Shown here: positions 1-7,574 of the stretch, piece by piece | Layout: each line of letters begins with the position of its first letter | How positions within the stretch are numbered: position 1 is the first letter of the stretch | Assembly (NCBI GenBank): GCA_900128585.1 | Contig: LT642214.1 | Location: forward strand, 7,693 to 32,607 | Direction of reading: 5' to 3' | From: Stramenopiles sp. TOSAG23-3 | Lineage: Eukaryota; Sar | DNA length: 24,915 nt | Position numbers and translations under genes: made by a program | The notes under the pieces: model-generated | What the model was told of the DNA's origin: nothing | Seen by the model: the letters and a program-made list of their open reading frames with translations, nothing else | Database searches by the model: none

Positions 1-178
1 AGAAGAAGAAGAAGAAAAAAGAAGAAGAAGAAGAAGAAAAAAGAAGAAGAAGAAGAAGAAAAAAGAAGAAGAAGAAGAAGAAGAAGAAAGAAGAAGAAGA
101 AAAAGAAAAAGAAAAAGAAAAAGAAAAAGAAAAAGAAAAAGAAAAAGAAAAAAGAAGAAGAAGAAGAAGAAAAAAGAA
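1..178. repeat. AAG/AAAAAG microsatellite
   Basis: Nearly pure purine tract of AGA triplets interrupted by short A runs. A block of AAAAAG hexamers lies at about 93-150. Seen directly. It starts at the window edge, so its full length is unknown. No coding signal; antisense open frames through it are low-complexity. Confidence 0.95.
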
Positions 179-235
179 TATGAATATGATGAATAGTCTA
201 TGCATCAACACAGCAAAAGGGATATTACAATTGAC

Positions 236-266
236 GGGGGAGGACGGGGGAGACGGGGGGGGAGGG
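236..266 (+). other. G-run tract with G-quadruplex potential
   Basis: Four G runs occur within 31 bases: 236-240, 246-250, 255-262 and 264-266. The loops are 1-5 nt. This meets the usual intramolecular G-quadruplex pattern on the plus strand. It lies in a purine-rich stretch downstream of the microsatellite and about 315 bp upstream of the GPX start. Formation and function are inference only. Confidence 0.5.
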
Positions 267-516
267 AGGAGAAGAAGAAGAGAAGTAATAAATAATAAGA
301 AGAAGAGAGAAGAAGAAAATAATTAATAATAATATATAGTACCTTGTAGTAATAATAATAATAATATGTGTGGTGTGTTTTTTTAATGTTATTAATTTTT
401 TCAGTTGAAGTTAGACTAAATGATTTCAATATAAGAAAGGAAAATATGTGCCATTTATTGTACATTTGATACATTGCAGAAGAAAACAGTCAACTGGAAG
501 GTTTAGGAAGTACAGG

Positions 517-578
517 TTTTGTTCATAGGATCATTTGTACAGCGCACTTTTGTTCATAGGATCATTTGTACAGCGCAC
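517..578 (+). repeat. 31-bp perfect tandem duplication before the GPX ATG
   Basis: The 31 bases at 517-547 are repeated exactly at 548-578, three bases before the ATG at 582. The unit begins TTTTGTTCATAGG and ends CAGCGCAC. Because 31 is not a multiple of three, any reading frame through both copies shifts. The unit falls in the presumed 5'UTR, so the coding frame is unaffected. It may be a recent natural duplication or a local assembly error. Confidence 0.9.
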
Positions 579-581
579 GCC

Positions 582-1112
582 ATGGGTTCACTAATTACGA
601 AGCACGAAGACGTGACAACCCCCTTCAAGTCTTTTTATGACATAAACTGCACGAACATTAACGGCGAGAAAATGGAGTTGGAGAAAAATACGGTGACTTT
701 GGTTGTCAATACAGCCGCCGAATGAGCGAAAAAACGGCAAATACCGGCCATGTTGAAGTTGTACAACAAGTACAAAGACCAAGGGTTTCGCCTGATACTG
801 TGCCCATGCAATCAGTTCAACAAACAAGAGCCGGGGACGAACGCAGAAATTAAGCAAAAGTATGCTGACCAGTTTTCCATACCAGCTGAACTCCTGCACT
901 CTAAGCTTGACGTCCAAGGCGACGGGATCCACGACATTTACCGATACTTGCGCTCCGCCAACTTGAAAAACCAATCCTCAGGCAAGAATGGGATTGAATG
1001 GAATTTTCAGAAGTATGTCGTCGATAGAGACGGTCAAGTCATCAAAAGGTATGGGCCCGCAGTAACTCCTGAATCGCTCGATACGCCAGAAAAGATTCAG
1101 GCCTGGCTTTAA
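582..1112 (+). CDS. Glutathione peroxidase, selenocysteine-containing (UGA at 723-725)
   Basis: Thiol peroxidase that reduces hydrogen peroxide and lipid hydroperoxides. The frame runs from ATG 582 (good context, GCCATGG) to TAA 1110-1112, giving 176 residues, the normal length for plant/GPX4-type enzymes. It is interrupted only by TGA at codon 48. That codon sits exactly where the family has its catalytic Sec/Cys, after VVNTAAE (family NVAS-x-U/C). Sequence after the UGA continues the GPX fold: LYNKYKDQGF, then the PCNQF motif (Gln78), the QEPGTN loop, and EWNFQKYVVDRDG with the catalytic Trp140 and Asn141. The residue after Sec is Ala rather than the usual Gly. A SECIS hairpin in the 3'UTR supports recoding, so this is one gene, not two fragments. 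No signal peptide is visible; a cytosolic location is likely. Confidence 0.93.
723..725 (+). other. In-frame UGA selenocysteine codon of GPX
   Basis: TGA in frame with ATG 582 and TAA 1110, at codon 48. The glutathione-peroxidase similarity is continuous on both sides and the codon replaces the catalytic position of the family. Recoding to Sec is inferred from this position plus the SECIS hairpin at 1138-1220. Confidence 0.9.
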
Positions 1113-1137
1113 ACCCAAGATACGTTTGGCAAGCAGC

Positions 1138-1220
1138 ACGGTTCGCCCTCGAGAATGAACGGCGTTAGCTTAAATAACCTCAAATGGTTTTGTTAACGCT
1201 GTGAAATCGATTGGCACCGT
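1138..1220 (+). promoter_or_regulatory. Type-II SECIS element in the GPX 3'UTR
   Basis: Begins 25 bases after the stop codon. The SECIS core is present: ATGA at 1155-1158 faces GA at 1203-1204. Between them is an 11-bp helix, 1159-1169 with 1192-1202, in which every position pairs (two G-U). The apical loop carries the expected unpaired A residues at 1172-1173 directly after the helix. A 4-bp mini-helix, AACC 1176-1179 with GGTT 1186-1189, makes it the type-II form. A lower helix pairs 1138-1142 with 1216-1220 and 1145-1147 with 1213-1215. It would recruit SBP2 and eEFSec to insert selenocysteine at the UGA. Confidence 0.9.
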
Positions 1221-1246
1221 CAGGCTGTTTCTAACACTCTACTCTC

Positions 1247-1252
1247 AATAAA
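1247..1252 (+). terminator. Poly(A) signal of the GPX gene
   Basis: AATAAA 135 bases after the GPX stop codon and 26 bases past the SECIS hairpin, followed by a G-rich stretch. Position suits cleavage and polyadenylation of a transcript that keeps the SECIS in its 3'UTR. Confidence 0.6.
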
Positions 1253-1747
1253 GAACGAGGAAGGGGGGAAAAAAGTTTACCCAATGAATACTTGTTTATT
1301 CACAGGTCGTACCAGTATTTTTCTTTGTTTCTTAGACTACCAAATAGTATAATATTCTTAATAATTTTTTCCAAATACTACCCATGCTGTTCCTTACCAT
1401 TCTAATGTATTAGCTATACAAATAGGGACTTTATTTGGTGGTATAATATTAAATGTACCGGTACGATAATTACGAGTATTATCTTATGAGTAATACCAAA
1501 ACTCATCTTCTATTTTTTTTTATTATAATACTGTAAGTATTATTTTAATAATAAAAAAATACTAGACGACTACTAGACTACCACAAAAAAAAATCTTTTT
1601 TTCGAAAAAATAAATTCGAGTTGGACAGAGGTTTCATAGTCCATCACAATCCGGATTGGCTTGAAAGTAAAACGCAACATTTTCAAATTTGTGCTGAGTG
1701 TGCGTGTTCAAGTAATAGCTTCACAAGGTTCAGCTGATTACAAACTC
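1253..1747. other. AT-rich spacer upstream of the ABCC-GNAT gene
   Basis: No gene seen. It contains a GTACCGGTAC palindrome at 1455-1464 and TAGACGACTA at 1563-1572. Both motifs recur upstream of other genes in the window. The last 190 bases presumably hold the promoter and 5'UTR of the transporter gene. Confidence 0.6.
1563..1572 (+). promoter_or_regulatory. TAGACGACTA motif upstream of ABCC-GNAT
   Basis: This 10-mer lies 175 bp before ATG 1748. Its reverse complement TAGTCGTCTA occurs at 8831-8840 and 23811-23820, also upstream of start codons. A shared promoter element is an inference from recurrence. Confidence 0.4.
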
Positions 1748-4700
1748 ATGGAAACTTCGGGGAAAACAAACAAGAAGAAAAAGAGGCGAGAGCCGGGATG
1801 CTGTTCGCAAGCAAATTTCTTATGGGTCTACCCGTACTTGATGATCGGGTACACAAAGTCTTTGACGGTAGACAAAATGCCTCCACTTTTTTCCAGGTTT
1901 GAATCGAAAGTCAGAACGGTGGAAGCGATAAATCATTTTGATAAAAACAAAGAAGACGGTGCACTTGCTAGACTAAAATCTACCTTTTGGTACCAAAACC
2001 GGTTTACCTTCAACGCTGGGCTCTGCGTGTCCGTTTGCCAAGGTTTGTTGAATAACCTCGGCCGGCCGTTGGTGTTGAAGCTTGTTATTGACGCGGCTAT
2101 GCCCAGTACTTCCCTGAGTTTCAGTCAAGCTGTATGGGTTGTTCTTCTCTTTGGTGCTGTCATTTTTTTGGAGGGTTTGTCCACCGTCAATGTCAGACAG
2201 ATTTTGGCAAACGAGGTTGCTTCCAACATCTTGTCCTGGTTGATACCGCTCATTCATCAAAAGTCTATGCGGATTTCTTCTTCTAGTGGGCCGGCACTGA
2301 AGGGCGACAAAAATGCATCCTCCACTAACGAAAGTGCAATTATAGGGAACGATCTTATTCGTGGGTTTTCGGAAGTGAAGTGGATGTGTAATTTGCCGCA
2401 AAATGTTGTTGGTTTCGTGGCCGGGATCACGGCCCTGGCGCTTCTGCTAGGTTGGAACTGTTTGGTTGGCATCCTAGTCATGGCGATAGTGCTGCTCATT
2501 AACTGGCAAGTCGCAAAATGCTCAGAAAAAATTACCAAACAAGAACTAACTGCGACAGATGCACGAATTGTTTCATTAAAGGAAGTGATTGGTGGCATTG
2601 AACAGGTGAAGTTTGGTGCATGGGAAGAACCTTATCTGAACCTCCTTGAAAAGAAGCGGCTTCTGGAGACCCATTATATTTTAAAGGCAAGACGGTATCA
2701 AATAGTGAACATGGCCTTGGGCAGGTGCTGTCCTATTCTTGCCGGGTGTGCAACCTTCGTGTACATGGGTTTGACGCAAGGCGATAGCTTGACAGCCTCG
2801 CAGGTATTTGCCTCTTTAGCAGCATATAACAGTCTGCGCATGCCTTTAATAACGTTACCGATGAATTTGATTCAAATGTTTACGCTGAGAGTAACAGCAC
2901 AGCGCTTGGCGAGTTACCTCGACAGTCCGGAGCAGCATCGAACTAACGCCGCAAACAGCGGCAGTAACGCAATTGTTCAGATTAAAGACGCCACTATAGG
3001 TTGGGGAAAGTGCGATGGGCGCGATTCAACGCATCGCAAGGATGGCGTCGCTGAATCTGCGCCCGAAGACCCCGGCTTAGAATCCTTCGAACGCTTTGTT
3101 TTGTTAAATGTCAGCTTAAATATTGAAAGGCGAGGTACGGGAAATTTAGTCGCCATTGTTGGACAAGTCGGCTCGGGGAAATCCACTCTTATCAACGCAA
3201 TGATTGGCACCAATGCGTTAGACGCTGGTACGGTGGAAACTGTAGAATCCGTAGGCTACGTTCCTCAGAAACCGTTCGTACTCTCTGGAACTATCCTAAA
3301 TAATATTCTTATGGGAAGAAAGTACGATGAAGCAAAAATCAAGGAAGCCATCTCTGCATCCGCTTTCCTGACAGATTTGAAGCTGATGGATTCTGGTGTG
3401 AACACGGAAGTGGGGGAACGTGGGACAACACTTTCTGGCGGGCAGCAGCAACGACTGGCGATTGCGCGGGCAGCGTACGGGGATCCAGAACTCCTGATCG
3501 TAGACGATGCACTTGCGAGTGTTGATGGACACGTTGCAAATTCGATTTTTAAAAGCATTTGTATACAGAGAAAAAGTAAAGGGTTGACGACGGTCGTAGC
3601 CATTAACCAGTTACACTTTGTCCATAAATTTGACCATGTCATTTTTTTGAAAGGTGGTAAAATCGCTTCTCAGGGGACATACCAGAAAGTTTTTGAAGAA
3701 AACGAGGACTTTCGTGGGTTGATTGCGTCGGGGGAAGAGGCAGAAGGTCAAGATATTGACCAGCTGGACGAAGGTGCGCCCCACGAAGCTCAACAAGCAC
3801 CACATGAATTGGGCAGCAACGAAGCCTTGACGACGGAAGCTTCCGCAGCAAAGCTCGTAAAGGAAGAGAAAATCAAGAAAGGTCTAGTTTCGGGCAGAGA
3901 AGTACTTATGCCGTACTATAAAGGATTGGGGGGGCACTTTTATCCTGTTGGAGCACTCGTCTTTGCTGTCGCTGCCTATGCCCTGATGGCAGGGAGTGAT
4001 CTGTGGCTTGCAAGCTGGATAACAGACATGAAAGATATTTCTACAGATGAAAACAGCAGCCGCGCTCTTGGCTACGCCGGATTGGCATTTCTTCAATTTC
4101 TCGGCGTCCTGTTTTTAAGTTTGTACAATGCTGTGAGTACAACAAAGGCCGCTAGGTTAATTCACAAGCTCACGATAACGCACCTCATGCATGCGCCTAT
4201 GCGATGGTTTGAACGTACACCTAGTGGACGTATTTTATCCCGCTTTAGCGGAGATTTATCGCTAGTTGATCACGTATTTGCGTTCATAGTGGATGATATT
4301 TGGCATTTTTTCTTCATCATTGTGGCCTTCCTTGTCGTAATTGGACTAATTGTACCCCAAATTGTTCCGGTTCTGTTCTTCGCCACAATATTTTACTCCT
4401 TCGAAGTGGTCTCTGTAGACCGCTCGAATCGAGAAGTAAAACGGGCAAGCAACAATTCCTTGGGGCCAATCATGACATTGGTTCAAGAGACTGTTAATGG
4501 GCGGGCGCTGATACATGCAATGAAATTCCACAGTTTCTTCTCAGAGCAAATGTATTCCCATGTGAATGAATGGAGCAGATTTAACTACTTTGGTGCAACC
4601 ATTATGAATGCTGGAACCCACTTTGTGAACCCACTTTGTGAACATCCTTGCCTTTTTTATATCTGTTTCTGCAGCATCAGTTGTCCTTTTTAATCGAGAC

Positions 4701-6749
4701 GACTTTCAAAACCCAGCCATGGTTGGCGTAGCGCTTGGCTATTCGTTTCTCTTGCCATACTTTCTCGGGCTCTTTGCCTTGATGATTCAAATGTTGCTGA
4801 CAGCCGCAACTTCATTGGAACGCATACTACAATATCAAAGCGACGAGGTACCACAAGCCCCGGCGTGGCACTTGAAACGGGATAAAGAGTTAGAACGAAA
4901 AGACTGGCCATCGGATGGAAATATTACGTACGAACACATGTCGTTGAAGTATAGACCGGAGCTGGAGCCCGCTGTAAAAGATGCCACGCTTACTATCCGT
5001 GCCCAAGAGAAAGTAGGTGTGATTGGCAGAACAGGCGCCGGAAAGTCCACACTCATGGTTGCACTCTTTCGCCTCTGTGATCCTTGCTCTGGGAAGATTT
5101 ATGTAGACGATGAGGACATCTCTAATATCGGTCTCCAGCATCTCCGCCAAAATATAGCAATCATTCCTCAGCGTTCTCTTATTTTGGAAGGATCCGTACG
5201 GCACAACTTAGACCCGTTTGACAAACATGAAGTGCAGAAGCTCTCCCAAGTCCTGGTTGACGTTGCCCTCTGCAAAGATGTTAAGGCTGCAGAAACCCTA
5301 CTCCGTGTTGAAATTGGGCCAAATGCTAATTCAGGGCTGTCCGCAGGAGAGCAACAGCTTCTGTCAATAGCACGAGCATTGCTGCAACATCATGTGCGTG
5401 TGGTTATAATGGATGAGCCCACTGCAAATATCGACATGCGCACTGATGAAATGGTCCAGCGCGTCATTCGAAAAGCTTTCAGCAAGTCCACGGTTATTAC
5501 GATTGCGCATAGATTGAACACAATTATAGACTTTGACAAAATTGTTGTAATGGACAAAGGTAGTGTGGTCGAGATTGGTGCTCCAGTAGATTTGCTGGAC
5601 AACCCAGACAGTTTCTTGTGCAACATGGTCACGGCCATGGGCAAAAAAGCGGCGGTGGCATTGAGGAAAAAGGCAAAAGATGCTGCTTTCCATCGCCAGG
5701 AGGAAAGACCAGATCATAAAAATGACACGAGCGGCGGCAGCGGTGTAGAGTTTGTTGCTGATACTCAAGTTGAGGTTGTCGTTGTGAGGGAGGAGGAGTA
5801 TGAAGTCAAAGTGACTGATGGTGATGACCTCAGCGCATACGAACGACGGTGCTGGCTAGACTTTGTGTCTAAATGTTTTGAAGCAAAAGGTACGCCAAGA
5901 ACATTTTTCGAAGCTCAATTGAAACAGTTGCCAAAGCATACAATAATGTCGCTGGTCGATTCTACCGGCCACTGCCTGTCCACTCTATGCATATTTGAGG
6001 TTGAATTTCGAGAGTACCGAACAGCAGGAATAGGATCGGTTTGTACAAGTGAACGCCATCGAGGGAAAGGGTATGGATCGCATTTGCTGCAATACTCGAA
6101 GAGGTTTATCGAAGAGTCCAATAGGTTCGATATCTGTCTGCTGCACTCTTCAAAGCCAAACCTGCAGCTTTTTTACGAAAAGTTAGGGTGGGCGAGGAAA
6201 CTATGCGTGTCCTACGGGATGTGGAGGGTGGGAGCATCTGGTCCAGGGACACCTGGATCTAGCGTTAGAAAAGCGCTAGTGGGAGATCGACCTGCGATTG
6301 AATTATTGTACAATGATCAAGCAAGTAGAGCGTCAGATAGACTAATACAAAAACGTAGAAACAGAAGTGATTGGAATCATTGGTTCTTACATTTTCAGGA
6401 AGGCAGTCAAACAGAACTGCAAAATGTCTATGTTTTCGTTAGTGAAAATGTTGTTAAAGCTTACTGTGTCATCCAAAAATATAAAGAAAATTACCAAGTT
6501 GCTGAGTACGCCAGCACCACGCAGAACCAAATAAAAACAATCGTTTCCTGCATTGTGCCTTCGAAAGGTGGTGCGAGTGCCGTTGTTCAGGTTCCTTATA
6601 AGATTTCCTGTGATTTGCATGAATGGGTTGACATAGAGGAGAGGCAGCAATTTGAAGATAGTGGTTGGAGGTACTTCTTGGTTGGAAAGGACGGTGCCGA
6701 TCCCGACCTGGAAGATCAATTTTTTTGTTGGAGAACGGATAACTTTTGA
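1748..6749 (+). CDS. ABCC (MRP-type) ABC transporter with C-terminal GNAT acetyltransferase module; 13-bp duplication breaks the frame
   Basis: ATP-driven exporter of the MRP/ABCC class, expected in the plasma or vacuolar membrane. ATG 1748 is the first in-frame ATG. The frame is open to 4693, then shifts at a 13-bp tandem duplication (4615-4640) and is open in the +1 frame to TGA 6747-6749. Counting one duplicate copy, the protein is 1662 residues. Order: TMD1; NBD1 with Walker A GQVGSGKST (about residue 472) and signature LSGGQ (562); TMD2 across the duplication; NBD2 with Walker A GRTGAGKST (1089), signature LSAGE (1193), Walker B IMDEPTA; a charged linker; then a GNAT domain from about 1336 with the acetyl-CoA motif RHRGKGYG (near 1434) and LFYEKLGW. 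The NBD1 H-loop His is Asn (AINQLHF). Either a real frameshift allele or an assembly error; I favour an intact gene. Confidence 0.85.
4615..4643 (+). repeat. 13-bp tandem duplication causing a +1 frameshift in ABCC-GNAT
   Basis: AACCCACTTTGTG occurs at 4615-4627 and again at 4628-4640, with the period continuing to 4643. With two copies the first frame runs out at 4693. With one copy the two halves of TMD2 join in a single frame with correct ABCC sequence on both sides. Nothing else in the gene is damaged. Confidence 0.92.
5756..6746 (+). other. GNAT N-acetyltransferase module fused to the ABCC transporter
   Basis: About 330 residues continuous with NBD2 and lacking any stop codon in between. 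The first half has the GNAT core: a VCTSERHRGKGYGSHLL segment that binds the acetyl-CoA pyrophosphate (R-x-x-G-x-G pattern) and LFYEKLGW, the usual last strand-helix motif. The second half, after about 6270, is divergent and resembles the extra C-terminal domain of LYC1/Eis-like enzymes in layout only. The linker from about 5640 to 5755 is rich in Lys, Arg, Asp and Gly. Substrate unknown; an amine is expected from the family. Confidence 0.78.
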
Positions 6750-6754
6750 ATAAA

Positions 6755-6981
6755 TATCCCAGCAGGACGAGACTCCAACTGGCACGCCAACGACCCTCAA
6801 CCATTGCATTGCCAACCGAATCTTCACCATCGGAACAGCACCCACAAATGCCGATTACGCACACCGACTTAAACGACCCTCCCCCGACACCTCAACTCAC
6901 AAATGACAATTCCCTGACTGGTGTACAAGACAGACAATGAACACTATTAAAATATTCACGTCGCTGCTTAGAAATCACACA
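6755..6981 (+). other. Balanced-composition stretch after the ABCC-GNAT stop
   Basis: Unlike other spacers, this stretch is not AT-rich and is open in one plus frame to TGA 6938-6940. The frame has no ATG near its start, overlaps the upstream stop, and would encode a Pro/Thr/Ser-rich product resembling nothing I know. It could be a 3'UTR or decayed coding DNA. AATAAA at 6749-6754 overlaps the transporter stop codon. Confidence 0.35.
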
Positions 6982-7092
6982 ATGACTGATTCATTTACGA
7001 GTGAGACGTCGGATGATGAAGTTGACTATGGGTCTTTTGACATCGACGCAATTCCACACACCGATTCGGATCAATGCATGGAGTACACGTGA
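6937..7092 (+). CDS. Small acidic ORF within a dispersed repeat (51 aa, or 36 aa from the inner ATG 6982)
   Basis: Open from ATG 6937 to TGA 7090-7092. The inner part from ATG 6982 encodes an acidic peptide with the core SETSDDEVDYGSFD followed by a P-x-TDSD motif. A 36-residue ORF on the minus strand at 19674-19784 has the same core (SETSGEEVDYGSFD, then NPNTDSD). Conservation at the peptide level, with differing codons, points to descent from a real coding sequence. It may be the N-terminus of a decayed transposon protein or a genuine small protein. Function unknown. Confidence 0.4.
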   Translation: MNTIKIFTSLLRNHTMTDSFTSETSDDEVDYGSFDIDAIPHTDSDQCMEYT

Positions 7093-7160
7093 GAATGATA
7101 ATCAAGACTAGGTGACAAGACAAGAAAATTGGCTGTTATTTTTAAGTAATTAAAATTTAG
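6982..7160 (+). repeat. Dispersed repeat family, copy A
   Basis: Comprises the acidic-peptide segment, then ATGATA...AAGACTAGGTG (7095-7114), then an ACAAGAAAATTGGCTGTTAT block (7120-7139). The same parts recur at 19645-19784 (minus) and 19909-19946 (plus). A partial inverted copy is at 7255-7345. Confidence 0.7.
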
Positions 7161-7574
7161 CTTCCTCATATACCGCGAAAATGAATCTACTCAGCATTTG
7201 TCCATTAGAAGTCCTTTACATTCCTTCATGTACTGCGAAATGATCTCTATTGTGATTTTAGTAATCAATAATACCCTTGTCACTCACCTAGTCTTAACTA
7301 TCATTTTTCCATGTGTGCTAATTACTTAAAAATTAAAAACAAGTTAGGTTTAGTGGCATTTAGGGTTGGAACAGAAATCGTAATTGATATAAAGAGAGCG
7401 TCTTAATAAATATAAATTTTTTTTTTCTTAAAAATAATAAATATTAAATAACAACAGCCAACTTTTTGTTTTTATTATTGAAGAAGATAAATTTTAATCA
7501 CTTTAAATTACTGCCAATTTTTTTTTTAAGAAAGACTTTTTACGAACTTAGTAATTCCAATCTATGTCGTAAAC
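7093..7574. other. AT-rich spacer between two convergent genes
   Basis: Holds the fold-back repeat and an AT-rich tail with long T and A runs. No gene seen apart from the small ORF in the repeat. It separates the 3' ends of ABCC-GNAT (+) and the Arg/Asn/Gly-rich protein gene (-). Confidence 0.6.
7095..7335. repeat. Imperfect fold-back (inverted repeat) structure
   Basis: AAGACTAGGTG at 7104-7114 is exactly inverted as CACCTAGTCTT at 7285-7295, with ATGATA/TATCAT beside it. A second inner pair, 7137-7153 with 7319-7335, matches at 16 of 17 positions. AACAGCCAA at 7453-7461 also inverts the TTGGCTGTT at 7129-7137. The arrangement is typical of a non-autonomous fold-back or MITE-like element. 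No target-site duplication could be fixed by eye. Confidence 0.6.

Larger units (their letters stand above)
179..581. other. Upstream spacer of the GPX gene
   Basis: Purine-rich then AT-rich sequence with no credible gene. It contains the G-run tract, ATA/TAA triplet runs near 330-365, and the 31-bp tandem duplication that abuts the GPX start codon. The promoter of the GPX gene should lie here, but no clear TATA box can be assigned. Confidence 0.6.

Noticed and set aside
205-474. 89-codon minus-strand frame rich in Tyr and Leu
   Set aside because: It is a by-product of the AT-rich and purine-rich tracts, with low-complexity runs and no family resemblance.
519-581. N-terminal extension of GPX from a TTG at 519
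   Set aside because: It needs a TTG start in a eukaryote and reads through the 31-bp duplication. ATG 582 has a good context and gives the normal GPX N-terminus.
1661-1747. 29-residue extension of the ABCC-GNAT protein from a TTG at 1661
   Set aside because: No ATG; the first in-frame ATG is 1748 and the extension has no ABCC character.
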